From Pseudofrankia nepalensis (GTDB lineage Bacteria > Actinomycetota > Actinomycetes > Frankiales > Frankiaceae), in assembly GCF_016786305.1 (NCBI RefSeq), contig NZ_JADWYV010000005.1: a DNA stretch of 64,000 nucleotides; one strand, given 5' to 3'. Positions 33,162 through 41,867 of the stretch are shown piece by piece. The position numbers and the translations under genes were made by a program. Position 1 is the stretch's first letter. Each line of letters starts with the position of its first letter. The notes beneath the pieces are model-generated. The model saw only the letters and a program-made list of their open reading frames with translations. It was not told the DNA's origin and made no database searches.

Positions 33162-34733
33162 TTACGGCGAGGGCGGGCTGACGGCACCGTCGCGGAACCG
33201 GCCGCTGACGACCTTCTGGGTGAGGACGAGGACGGCGGCGAGCGCGAGCAGGCCGAGGGCGCGCAGGTAGACGGTGCCCTCGCGGTGGACCAGCGGGGTG
33301 GCCAGCGCCGCGCAGGACAGCGCGCCCAGCGCCGGAGCCCAGGTGGGCGCGCGGTAGGCGCCCGGCGGGGCGGGCTCGCGGCGCAGCACCAGCGCGCTGA
33401 TGTTGACGACGAAGAAGACCAGCAGCAGGAGCAGGACGGTGGTGTCGGCAAGGCCGGCCAGCTGGCCGGTGCTGGCCAGCGCCACGGCCAGGGCCGTCAC
33501 GAAGCCGATCGCCACCGCCGGGGTGCGTCGGTGCGGCAGCACCCGCGCGAAGACGGCCGGGATCGTGCCCTGGGCGGCCATGCCGTAGACGAGGCGGGAG
33601 GCCATCACCATGTTCATCAGGGCGGTGTTGGCGACCGCGGCCAGCGCGATCGCGGCGAACAGCTTCGACGGCACCGGCTCGCCCGCGGCCCGCACCACCT
33701 CCAGCAGCGGGGCGCTGGAGCCGGAGAGGATGGCGGGATCCACCAGCATCGCGCAGGTGAACGCGACGAACAGGTAGACCGTGCCGGCGATGAACATGCC
33801 GCCGAACAGCGCCCGTGGCAGGTCCCGGCGCGGTCGGCGGGCCTCCTCGACGAGGTTCACCGAGTTCTCGAAGCCGAGCATCGCGTAGAACGCGAGCGTC
33901 GTGCCGGCGAGCAGGGCAAGCGGCGCGGGCCCCTCGGTACGCAGCTCGAAGGCCCGTCCCGGTTCACCCGCTCCGGTGGCCAGCGCGTGCACGCCGATCC
34001 CGACGATCAGCAACAGGCCGGCGAGCTCGATCACGGTGAGCACGAGGTTCACCCGGGCCGACTCCTCGATCCCACGGGCGTTGAGGACCGCGGTCAGCAG
34101 GATGAACACGACCGCGACGACGATCATCGGGGCCGTTACGAACTCCGCCAGGTACTTGCCCCCGATCGCCCGCGCGGCGGTGGCGGTGGAGGTGATCCCG
34201 GCGGCCAGCACGGTGAAGCCGACCATGAAGGTGAGAAACGGGCGACGGAACGCCTCGCCGGCGTAGAGCGCCGCTCCGGCCGCCCGGGGGTACTTGCCGA
34301 CAAGCTCGGCGTAGGCCGTCCCGGTGAGGAACGCCAGCGCGAAGGCGGTCAGGAACGGTGCCCAGATCATCCCGCCGACGTCGGCGGCGATCTGCCCGGT
34401 GAGCGCGTAGATCCCCGATCCGAGGACGTCACCGAGCACGAGGAACAACAGCATCCGCCCACTCAGCACGCGCGCCAGGGTGGGTTGCGCGGCGTGCGCC
34501 GTTCGCCCGGTCGCCGCCGTCTCGTCACCGGCGGTCCTGTCCCCGCGGGCTTGGCCGGCCGCCGTCGGCCGACACCGGTCGGTGGCCCGTTCCTCGCGCG
34601 GCTGCCCCTGAGCCGCGGGCTGGCCGCCGCCCGCCACGCCGCTGGGAGAGCCGGGCCGACGTCCCACGGCCGAATACTGACACCGTGCCCGCCAGCCCGC
34701 CTGCTGGAGCTTGCCCTGCCCGGGGGTGGTCAC
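33162..34733 (-). CDS. APC-superfamily amino acid permease
   Basis: 523 residues as the longest frame. The permease itself starts near residue 85 (LARVLSGRMLLFLVLGDVLGSGIYAL, given here only as landmark), with the APC glycine motif GSGIY in helix 1. About twelve helices follow. GFENSVNLVEEARRPRRDLPRALF is the conserved cytoplasmic loop between helices 6 and 7, and VFFVVNISALVLRR comes late. It imports amino acids across the plasma membrane; specificity is unknown. The first 80 residues are low-complexity (Arg, Gly, Thr) and probably not all translated; a GTG at 34667 is one possible later start. It is divergent from the flavodoxin-like gene. Confidence 0.85.
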   Translation of the reverse strand: MTTPGQGKLQQAGWRARCQYSAVGRRPGSPSGVAGGGQPAAQGQPREERATDRCRPTAAGQARGDRTAGDETAATGRTAHAAQPTLARVLSGRMLLFLVLGDVLGSGIYALTGQIAADVGGMIWAPFLTAFALAFLTGTAYAELVGKYPRAAGAALYAGEAFRRPFLTFMVGFTVLAAGITSTATAARAIGGKYLAEFVTAPMIVVAVVFILLTAVLNARGIEESARVNLVLTVIELAGLLLIVGIGVHALATGAGEPGRAFELRTEGPAPLALLAGTTLAFYAMLGFENSVNLVEEARRPRRDLPRALFGGMFIAGTVYLFVAFTCAMLVDPAILSGSSAPLLEVVRAAGEPVPSKLFAAIALAAVANTALMNMVMASRLVYGMAAQGTIPAVFARVLPHRRTPAVAIGFVTALAVALASTGQLAGLADTTVLLLLLVFFVVNISALVLRREPAPPGAYRAPTWAPALGALSCAALATPLVHREGTVYLRALGLLALAAVLVLTQKVVSGRFRDGAVSPPSP

Positions 34734-34957
34734 GATCGGGAACCCCGGGCCCGGCGTGGACGACGACGGCGCTTTGCCCGGGGCACCGCCTTGCCGCCGG
34801 CACGTCCCCGACCACTCGCGTCAGCGGCAAGAAAGGGACCATCGCCGCCCGGGTTGTGCGCGACGACCGGCTTCTCGAATGTGGACGCGCTGGGGTGTCG
34901 TGGCCGGTGGATTCGGGTGGCTTCGAGGTGTCGGGCCAAGGTCATAGCATGGCCGCG

Positions 34958-35413
34958 ATGTCAACCCTCCTCGTCGTCCACCACACCCCCTCGCCGTCCA
35001 TGCAGACGATGTTGGAGGCGGTGCTCGCCGGCGCGCGGGACGACGCGATCGAGGGGGTGGACGTCGTCGTCCGCCCGGCCTTGGCGGCCACTGCGGTTGA
35101 TGTGCTTGCCGCCGACGGGTACCTGCTCGGAACGCCGGCGAACATCGGCTACATGTCCGGCGCGCTCAAGCACTTCTTCGACCAGATCTACTACCCGGTG
35201 CTCGAAGCGACCATCGGCCGACCGTACGCGCTCTACGTTCACGGTGGCAGCGACACGACCGGCGCGATCCGCGGGGTCGAGACCATCACGACCGGGCTCA
35301 GATGGAAGCGTCTGCGCGAGCCGCTGTCGGTCGTCGGCGGGGTGGACTCCGGGGCACGCGAGGACTGCTGGGATCTTGGAGCGACGGTCGCTGCCAGCCT
35401 GATGCCCCTGTGA
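34958..35413 (+). CDS. Flavodoxin-like / NADPH-dependent FMN reductase-type protein
   Basis: 151 residues from the ATG at 34958 (MSTLLVVHHTPSPSMQTML); an ATG at 34949 would add three residues. The flavodoxin fold is shown by the first strand and phosphate loop (VVHHTPSPSMQTM) and by GYLLGTPANIGYMSGALKHFFDQIYYP, the flavin-contact loop of WrbA-like proteins. It is a cytoplasmic flavoprotein of unknown partner. A truncated second copy of the same gene lies at 39246-39482, beyond the helicase and Rpn genes, so the locus has duplicated. It is convergent with the NERD helicase gene. Confidence 0.8.
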   Translation: MSTLLVVHHTPSPSMQTMLEAVLAGARDDAIEGVDVVVRPALAATAVDVLAADGYLLGTPANIGYMSGALKHFFDQIYYPVLEATIGRPYALYVHGGSDTTGAIRGVETITTGLRWKRLREPLSVVGGVDSGAREDCWDLGATVAASLMPL

Positions 35414-35463
35414 CCCGGGCGGTACCCAAGGTTGGCGCTACCAGCGTCGAACCCGGCAAGTGG

Positions 35464-37944
35464 CTATGAAGGTCGAAGTGGGGACCGTTCGTCGCTGGAA
35501 GTGGGGGCCAGTCGGTCAGGCGGATTGGGTCGTGTCGGTGGGATTGGGGACCGGGGTGGGCGGCCGTTCGGGCTGGTGCGGGCCCGGGTGTGGGCGAGGC
35601 GGTAGGACTGGTGCCGGTCTCGCGCGGAGTGGTCGGCCCCGGGTTCCTCGCGTATGCCGACCCACAGGCTGTCTCGCGCCCGCGTGATGGCCACGTACAA
35701 CTGACGGCGCTCCAACTGGACGCGCTCGCTGAATGCTTCAGCGGACTCGGCGGGGCGGCGCGGTTCGGGAAAGCGATTGCGGTCCGGGACGCATACATGG
35801 CTGAAATCGAGGCTTTTGGCCCGGTGGAAGGTGCCGATCTTGACCGCCTCGCCGCCGCTCCCGTCATAGTCCCGCAGGGAGACCACGGGAATGCCGCGCC
35901 GCGCCAGCACCTGCGACCAGCGGGAGACGGCGGCGTTCGTCGGAACCAGGACCGCCATGTCGCGGTACCGAACCGACCGGGCAGCGTGCAGGGCGACGAG
36001 ATGGTCGCCGAGCGCCTCCTCCTGGGCCGCGGCCGAGGCGACGGCGCATTCGTGGACGTCTCCGCCCGGCTGGTCGACGTCGACCGCGCGCCTGCCGCTC
36101 TCCTGGGCGCCGTCGAGGTCGTCGAAGCTGTCGTCCGCGACGACCGCCTGCGCGTATCGCACGATTCTCTCGCGGTTGCGGTAGTTGCGGGTGAGCACCG
36201 TGGAGCGGCCGACGACGGAGACGCCGGCCTCGGCCAGCGTGAAGCCGCCGGGGTAGATGGACTGCTGCCCGTCGCCGACGACGAGCAGGCCGTCCGGCCG
36301 GTCACCGACGAACGCGTGCAGCAGCCGCAGGCCGGCACAGGTCAGGTCCTGCACCTCGTCGACGATCACGGCGTCGTACCGCGCCCGCGCGTCCGCCCGC
36401 ACCAGCTCGGCGGCGAGCAGCAGCACGTCGTCCCGGTCCAGGATCCCGCGTTCCGTTCGCAGCCGCTCGTACAGCTCGTACAGCTCCCAGACCGCGCGGC
36501 GGTGCCCCGCGGGCAGGGGAGTGCGACGGCCGATGCGCGCCAGCTTGGCGTACTGGTCGAACGTCGTGAGCCCGCGACCCTTGATGACGGTGCCGACCTC
36601 CTCCTTCCAGTACTGCGGCGCGAGGCCAAGCCCGGGTAGGACCGAGTTCTTCCCGACCTGCGCCCAGGCGCGCCAGAAGCACGTTTCAGCGGCATCCTGC
36701 TGGTGGCGCCGCTCGAGGCCGTGTTCGCGCAGGCAACGCGTGGCGACGGCGTGGACGGTGGCGAACTCCACTCGGTCGACCTGGTCGGGAGCCATTCTGG
36801 TCATCAGCTGGCGGTAGACCGGTCCGAGCGTGCGCACCAGCGAGGTGAACAGGACGCGGTCGCCGCGCGCGGCCAGGTACTTGGCGCGGTGCAGGGCGAC
36901 CACCGTCTTGCCGGTGCCGGCGGCGCCCCGGATCCGGGCCGGGCCGGAGTAGCGGCGGCCTGGTAGCCGAGCCTGCGTCGGGTGTAGCCAGGTCATCCAT
37001 GACTCGATCGGCTCCCGCGCGGCGGCGTCGAGGAGCTCCTGCCAGAGTTCCTCCCGGGACATCAGCGTGTCCTGCGCAGGCTGTGCTGGCTCGGCCTCGA
37101 TCGTCGGCGTCCAGCCCCGCACCGGCGAGGGCGCGGGGTCTCGCCTCGACGAGACGCGCGTCGTCTCGCTCGGCGGCGGGACCGCGGGTGTAGCTGGCCG
37201 CGACGGGGTCGCCATCCGAGGGCGAACGGGCTGGTGCGCCGGGGCTTCCGCGCGCGGCATGGGTGGGCAGCCCTGCTCCAGGCGGCTCAGCAGGCGTTCC
37301 ACGATCTCCGGCGCCAGGCGGGCACCGCGCGGGACGACCTCACGAACCAGGTCGTCCTCGCCGATCACGATCACCCGGTCGAGAAGCGCTCTGATGTTGC
37401 GCCGACCGGCCAGAACGAGCAGCGGGACCACCTCGGTCGGTGGCAGGCCCGCCTCGGCCAGCACCTCCTCCACCGCGACCGTCTGCCTGACCAGCTTGCC
37501 CAGGTCGTCGTCGGCGTCGGCGTCGCCCCGCCACAGCCGGCCGCCGTGGACGCTGGCCTCTCGCCAGTTCTTCACGTCGATGACGAAGACCCCGCCGGGC
37601 CCCACGAGAATCACGTCGATGTTCGCGTGGCGGCTGCCGGGCCACCGCCGGTCCGGGAGGACATGCCACCCCGCGTCGTCCATCCCGACCAGCACGCGAG
37701 TCACGTTCAGCTCGCCACGCCCGCCGGCCGCCCAGTTCTCGTGATGACGACGCAGCTGCTTCAGGAGGTCGTTGAGCTGCAGAATCTGGTGCTCGATTCC
37801 GTCGATCTCCAGGGCGAGCTGGGCTGCCTTGGCCAGGGCCGAAGGTCGCGGTAGGTAGTCGCCGTTTTCCGCCGTTGCCGGAATGGCTGACGTACGGCTG
37901 CCCGTTCCGGCGGGTCGGTTGACGCGCGATCCGGTCGCGGCCAC
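35464..37944 (-). CDS. NERD nuclease domain fused to UvrD/Rep-type helicase
   Basis: 826 residues from a GTG at 37944. The N-terminal NERD domain (about 75-190) has GRGELNVTRVL, ANIDVILVGPGGVFVIDVKNW with the D...DVK nuclease pattern, and VVPLLVLAG. After a Pro/Ser linker comes a superfamily-1 helicase. Walker A is GAAGTGKTVVALHRAKYL with K346; YDAVIVDEVQDL is Walker B; LVVGDGQQSIYPGG and LTRNYRN follow, then the late motifs KIGTFHRAKSLDF and YVAITRARDSLWVG. It is predicted to process damaged or foreign DNA. The last 50 residues are Pro/Arg/Ser-rich and disordered. The neighbours are an Rpn nuclease upstream and decayed genes, so a defence or genome-plasticity role is plausible but not shown. 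Confidence 0.88.
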   Translation of the reverse strand: MAATGSRVNRPAGTGSRTSAIPATAENGDYLPRPSALAKAAQLALEIDGIEHQILQLNDLLKQLRRHHENWAAGGRGELNVTRVLVGMDDAGWHVLPDRRWPGSRHANIDVILVGPGGVFVIDVKNWREASVHGGRLWRGDADADDDLGKLVRQTVAVEEVLAEAGLPPTEVVPLLVLAGRRNIRALLDRVIVIGEDDLVREVVPRGARLAPEIVERLLSRLEQGCPPMPRAEAPAHQPVRPRMATPSRPATPAVPPPSETTRVSSRRDPAPSPVRGWTPTIEAEPAQPAQDTLMSREELWQELLDAAAREPIESWMTWLHPTQARLPGRRYSGPARIRGAAGTGKTVVALHRAKYLAARGDRVLFTSLVRTLGPVYRQLMTRMAPDQVDRVEFATVHAVATRCLREHGLERRHQQDAAETCFWRAWAQVGKNSVLPGLGLAPQYWKEEVGTVIKGRGLTTFDQYAKLARIGRRTPLPAGHRRAVWELYELYERLRTERGILDRDDVLLLAAELVRADARARYDAVIVDEVQDLTCAGLRLLHAFVGDRPDGLLVVGDGQQSIYPGGFTLAEAGVSVVGRSTVLTRNYRNRERIVRYAQAVVADDSFDDLDGAQESGRRAVDVDQPGGDVHECAVASAAAQEEALGDHLVALHAARSVRYRDMAVLVPTNAAVSRWSQVLARRGIPVVSLRDYDGSGGEAVKIGTFHRAKSLDFSHVCVPDRNRFPEPRRPAESAEAFSERVQLERRQLYVAITRARDSLWVGIREEPGADHSARDRHQSYRLAHTRARTSPNGRPPRSPIPPTRPNPPDRLAPTSSDERSPLRPS

Positions 37945-38101
37945 GTCACCACCCCTCGCGTCGACTCGCCGAAATCATAATGCGGTGGGCCTGGTAAACC
38001 TGTGGTTTCCGCTTGCTGGACCAGTTCAACGTGCTAGGCCGACAGCCATACCGGCCGGCCGCGGCTCTTTCGTGGATATCGTTCGGGCGTTCGTTCGTGT
38101 G

Positions 38102-38113
38102 TTCGAATTCGAA
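38102..38113. promoter_or_regulatory. Perfect 12-bp palindrome ahead of the Rpn gene
   Basis: TTCGAATTCGAA is a perfect dyad in an AT-richer patch 120 bp upstream of the Rpn start, within the divergent gap to the NERD helicase. It is a possible operator for either gene. Confidence 0.3.
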
Positions 38114-38234
38114 AGTGGTGGCCGCCCGGCGGCCACGCCGTGGACTGGCGGCGCGCAAGCTCCGGCCTGAGCGGCGGGCGTCGGGTCGATGCGGCACCGT
38201 CCCGGTTGTCGGTGTTCGTCTGTACGGTGCCGCC

Positions 38235-39230
38235 ATGTCGAGTCCGTCCACACCCCACGACGCGGTGTTCCGCCGGATCCTGGGGGCGCCGTCGAACGCG
38301 GCGTCGCAGCTGCGCGCGACGCTGCCGCCAGATCTCGTGGCCCGGCTCGACCTCGACCGGCTGACCCCGGTCTCCGGGAGCCTGGTCGATGCCACGCTGC
38401 GGTGGCGGCACACCGACCTGCTGTTCACCGCCCCGCTCGACGGCCGTGAGGCGTTCATCTACGTCCTCATCGAGCACCAGAGCAGCAACGATCCGCTCAT
38501 GGCGTTCCGGATGCTGCGCTACGTCGTACGTGTCTGGGATCGTTTCCTGGGCGACCATCCCAAGGCGACCCGGTTGCCGGCGGTGATCCCGCTGGTCGTG
38601 CACCACAACGATCAGGCGTGGACCGCGCCGGACCAGGTGCTCGACCTGGTCGACCTGGATCCGGACCTCGCCGACGCCTGGCGGGAGTACCTGCCCTGCT
38701 TCCAGTTCCTCCTCGACGACCTGGTCCGCGTCGACGAGCGGGCACTGCGGGAACGGCCACTGACCTCATCGGCGCGGCTCACCCTGCTCCTCCTCAAGAT
38801 CGCCCCGGGCAACCCCCGGCTGGCCAAGGACCTGTGGCCGTGGGTCGACGAGCTGCGCGCGGTCCTGGCAGGCCCTGACGGCAGGGAGGAGTTCACCGCT
38901 CTGCTGCGTTACATTGACCTGGTCGGGGAGGCGGACAGCCGTGACCAGCTGTATGACCTGATGGCCGCTCTTGGTCCTGAGGCGGAGGAGGCCTACATGA
39001 CCATCGCGGAGATGCTCCGCGCGGAAGGCCGCGTCGAAGGCCGTGTCGAAGGCCGTGTCGAAGGCCGTGTCGAAGGCCGCGTCGAGACGTTGGTCCAGCT
39101 GCTAACCCTCAAGTTCGGGTCGCTTCCTGAGGCGGTGCTCACCACCGTGCGCAACGCCTCCGCCGATCAGCTCCAGACCTGGACCGCCCGCGTCCTGACC
39201 GCCGACACCCTCGATCAGCTCCTCGACTAA
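38235..39230 (+). CDS. Rpn-family recombination-promoting nuclease / putative transposase
   Basis: 331 residues from the ATG at 38235 (MSSPSTPHDAVFRRILG). The family opening HDxxFKxxL, then WRHTDLLFTAPLDGREAFIYVLIEHQSSNDPLMAFRM (landmark only) gives the PD-(D/E)xK nuclease core: D in TDLLF and E-x-Q in EHQS. RLPAVIPLVVHHND and FQFLLDDL follow. Near the C-terminus is an in-frame tandem GRVE repeat (five copies), as often seen in Rpn proteins. Rpn enzymes cut DNA and promote RecA-independent recombination. Upstream residues in the same frame lack family character and were excluded. The gene sits in a stretch rich in remnants, including a partial gene duplicate 16 bp downstream. Confidence 0.85.
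   Translation: MSSPSTPHDAVFRRILGAPSNAASQLRATLPPDLVARLDLDRLTPVSGSLVDATLRWRHTDLLFTAPLDGREAFIYVLIEHQSSNDPLMAFRMLRYVVRVWDRFLGDHPKATRLPAVIPLVVHHNDQAWTAPDQVLDLVDLDPDLADAWREYLPCFQFLLDDLVRVDERALRERPLTSSARLTLLLLKIAPGNPRLAKDLWPWVDELRAVLAGPDGREEFTALLRYIDLVGEADSRDQLYDLMAALGPEAEEAYMTIAEMLRAEGRVEGRVEGRVEGRVEGRVETLVQLLTLKFGSLPEAVLTTVRNASADQLQTWTARVLTADTLDQLLD
39024..39083 (+). repeat. Five 12-bp tandem repeats encoding EGRV
   Basis: The unit GAAGGCCGTGTC, with one T/C wobble in the first and last copies, occurs five times in frame in the Rpn gene. Near-identical DNA copies imply recent expansion by slippage, and copy number probably varies between strains. Confidence 0.95.
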
Positions 39231-39245
39231 CCAGCAGCCTCACCC

Positions 39246-39482
39246 CTGCTGATCGTCCACCACGCGCCGTCGCCGACGACGCGGGCGATGTTGGAGGCGG
39301 TGCTCGCCGGGGCATGGGACGGCGCGGTCGAAGGTGTGGACGTCGTCGTGAGGCCAGCGTTCGCTGCCACCGCCGTCGACGTGCTCGCCACCGATGGCTA
39401 TCTGTATGGCACGCCAGCGAACATCGCCTTCGCGGCCGAGGGGCTCGAGTGTGGTGAGCCGTGGCCCGGCCTCCCGGAGTAG
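39246..39482 (+). pseudogene. Truncated duplicate of the flavodoxin-like gene
   Basis: In one frame this reads LLIVHHAPSPTTRAMLEAVL, then GVDVVVRPAFAATAVDVLA and DGYLYGTPANIAF. It closely matches residues 3-70 of the gene at 34958, at DNA level as well. The start codon is missing; similarity begins 16 bp after the Rpn stop. After GTPANI the sequence diverges and stops at 39482, so the C-terminal half is gone. It is a non-functional partial copy about 4.3 kb from its parent. Confidence 0.8.
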
Positions 39483-39642
39483 CCAACGCACGGCGAGGCG
39501 GCCGAGACCGCGGTTGACGAAGACATGTGGAAGGCCGTCAGGGTGGCCCGGCCGGTCAGGAGGCTAGGGTGCGTTCTAGTCTGCTTGCGACATGGACGGC
39601 GCCTTCGAGGTTGGTGTCCCGTAAGGCCCAGCCCGTCTGGCT

Positions 39643-40263
39643 CTAGGGCCGGATGCGAGAGGTGCCTTCGGTGGCCAGTCCCGCGTTGTCGAGGAACGCG
39701 GCCCAGCGGGCGCGCACGGCCGTGGAGATCTCGGTGGGGGTGCGTCCGCTGCCCGTGGCGAGTAGCCGGCCGCCGGCGTCGGCCATGGCGTCGCCCAGCG
39801 GGGCGAACTCGTCGAGGTAGCCCCGCAGCACCTCCCGGTTGGCCTCGTCTGAGAGCAGGAACCTGATCAGCGCGGCCGTCCACCGCTGGCTACGCTGGCC
39901 GTCGATCCGGGTCACCTTGTGCGCGCCCGCGGCCGTCGTCGCGGGCGTCGTCGCTGGACTGGCAGACAGACCGGCGGTGCCGGAAACCCTGGGCCGGGTA
40001 GCGGCCCACAGGACCTGCGGGTTCTCGCCGTCGCCGCCTCTGGGAGAGCGCCAAGCACCCGACCCGCGACCTGGTGAGGAGGCCCGCGGGCAGACCTCCC
40101 GCAGGACGACCTCGTACACCCGATGACGTTGCCGGCGGTCCGAGAGGTCATGGACCCGGCCGGGGTTGGACCAGTTGAGATGGATCGGCAGCCGTACCCG
40201 TGCCAGCGCCTGACGTATCGGCAGCCGAGGCAAGGCGGTCGGGCACGGAAAACAGTCGGCCAC
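39643..40263 (-). pseudogene. Decayed gene or composite of two fragments
   Basis: A 206-codon minus-strand frame whose two ends look real and whose middle does not. The N-terminal part (RLPIRQALARVRLPIHLNW, then DLSDRRQRHRVYEVVLRE) resembles short hypothetical proteins that accompany AbiEii-type nucleotidyltransferases in actinomycetes, but that reading is lost after VVLRE. The C-terminal 85 residues (RWTAALIRFLLSDEANREVL, then ISTAVRARWAAFLDNAGLA) are helical and weakly recall the end of soluble diiron hydroxylase beta subunits. The middle is Arg/Ser/Pro-rich shadow sequence. I read it as a pseudogene; both resemblances are from memory and uncertain. Confidence 0.35.
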
Positions 40264-40574
40264 GCTCGCCGGCCATCCCTACGAACGAGGGCACGGGACG
40301 ACGCCGAACCGGAAACCCGCGGTCTGACCGTATGTCTGTCCAGGCCTGTCGGGAGCGGAATGCGACCGCCGGAGCGAGCCTGATGCCTGCATGATCTGAA
40401 CGAGCAGAGCGGATCAGGTGGGAAGGCTGGCCGTCTCCCTTCGCGTGACGATGCGCCGGGTATCGGTGGCCGCTGCGCGCGAGTTGCTGATATTTCCCTG
40501 ACTGAGGGGCGTGCGTGCACGCTGCTGGCTGGGGATCGATATCCCGAGGGGCTAAGCGCGTCAGCCGCCGCGGG
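40264..40574. other. 311-bp gap, no gene recognised
   Basis: It lies upstream of the decayed minus-strand frame and downstream of the TerD gene. Sequence near 40480 (GAGTTGCTGATATTTCCCTG) is AT-richer. I see no conserved frame, hairpin or repeat. Confidence 0.4.
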
Positions 40575-41717
40575 TCAGCTGTCCTGCACGTCAACGCCGT
40601 ATGATTCGGCGAGACGGGCGAGGCCGTGGTCGTAGCCCTGCCCGACCGCGCGGAATCGCCAACGCCGATTCCGCTGGTAGATCTCAGCGAGCACCATGGT
40701 GCGTTCGGTTGTCCCCGCGTCAAGGGTGGCCCGCAGTACGGTGTCGCCGTCCGGAGCTGCCGCGGCGATCTCGATCGGGCCGACGTCACCGAACGTCCGG
40801 GCGCCGTCGAGAGCCGCCGCGACGACGATTCGGCTCACGTCCCCTGGAACCGCGGTGAGATCGATGACCACTGTCTGCTCGGCGGGCCCCTCGACCATGA
40901 GCCTGACAGCCTCGCCGGCACTCGGCTGGTTGTAGAAGACGAAGTCCTCGTCGCCAGCGACCTGCTCGTCCTCGCCGACGAGGAAGGCGACCAGGTCGAC
41001 CTCGCCGACGTCCCACGACCAGGTGGCTGACACCGACCACCGGTCCCCGGCGCCAGCCACCGGGAGGTCCACTACCCCGCCTCGGGGGAGCAGCAGGCCG
41101 GCCCGCCTGGATGTGGCGCTGGACGGAAGATCGTCGGCCAGTCCCGACGGTCCGGCGTCGAACTGGCGGGTGAACTCGTCGGCGGAGACGACGGGCACGC
41201 CCAGCATCCGGATTCTTGGCATCCGGCGGTCCAGGCCCGCGCCATTCAGGCAGACCGCGAGCGCGAGGCTCGCCGTGACGTTGACAGCGGGAACCGCACC
41301 CAGAAAACCAATGCGTTCCCGCATCTTCGCCGCCTCGTCGTGCGGACCGCCGAGAACGAGTACGCGACGCCCGAGGATGCTGTGCGCGGCAGGGGCGGGC
41401 GCGGGCGTTGGGGGAGGAACCGGGGCCGGAACCGCGGCCGGAGTTGGTGGTGAGGCCGGCGCCACCGCGTCTTGCTCGGCGCACGGTCCGGTCGCCGGGC
41501 GGACGGCTGGTTCGGGCTTCGGCTCGTAGGCCAGCACCGGAACCGGCCCGGCTGTCGGCCCAGTCGCGGTCGATTCGTTCGCGGTGCGTTCGACGGCGAT
41601 GGTGCCGCCGTCCCTGAGCCGGCCTGGCCGCACGTCGGCGAGCAGATTGTCGAACACCGCCGAGGCGGATCGAGGCGCCGTCGACCGTGGTGAGATGTTG
41701 CGCCGGAATAGTTTCAC
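40575..41717 (-). CDS. BRCT-TerD fusion protein
   Basis: 380 residues from a GTG at 41717. An unstructured Pro/Ala linker (about 50-112) separates a short N-terminus from a BRCT-like domain (about 115-190: ILGRRVLVLGGPHDEAAKM, then GVPVVSADEFTRQF). The C-terminal TerD domain (about 210-375) has LPRGGVVDLPV, WDVGEVDLVAFLVGEDEQV, DEDFVFYNQP, VIVVAAALDGARTFGDV-type strands and WRFRAVGQGYDHGLARLAESYGVDV, the TerD ending. TerD proteins bind Ca2+ and act in tellurite or stress responses and phage defence; BRCT modules bind phosphopeptides or DNA ends. The fusion suggests a stress or DNA-damage-linked role. No other ter genes are nearby. Confidence 0.82.
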   Translation of the reverse strand: MKLFRRNISPRSTAPRSASAVFDNLLADVRPGRLRDGGTIAVERTANESTATGPTAGPVPVLAYEPKPEPAVRPATGPCAEQDAVAPASPPTPAAVPAPVPPPTPAPAPAAHSILGRRVLVLGGPHDEAAKMRERIGFLGAVPAVNVTASLALAVCLNGAGLDRRMPRIRMLGVPVVSADEFTRQFDAGPSGLADDLPSSATSRRAGLLLPRGGVVDLPVAGAGDRWSVSATWSWDVGEVDLVAFLVGEDEQVAGDEDFVFYNQPSAGEAVRLMVEGPAEQTVVIDLTAVPGDVSRIVVAAALDGARTFGDVGPIEIAAAAPDGDTVLRATLDAGTTERTMVLAEIYQRNRRWRFRAVGQGYDHGLARLAESYGVDVQDS

Positions 41718-41867
41718 CCGTTGGTCCCGTTGGACGCCGGACGGTCAATGCGCAAGTCGTGATGGCGGCCCAGTGCCAGGTAGCCGGTGCCGCGCCGCAC
41801 GATGATCGGGCCGCCCGCTACGGCGACACTGGAAGTCGGCCTGACGGACCGCCGGACCTGCCTTGGA

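Noticed and set aside
32841..35402. 853-codon plus-strand frame across the permease gene
   Set aside because: It is the antisense shadow of the APC permease, with repetitive R/G/H composition.
39024..39083. Second short direct-repeat array considered as CRISPR
   Set aside because: 12-bp units without spacers, in frame inside the Rpn gene.
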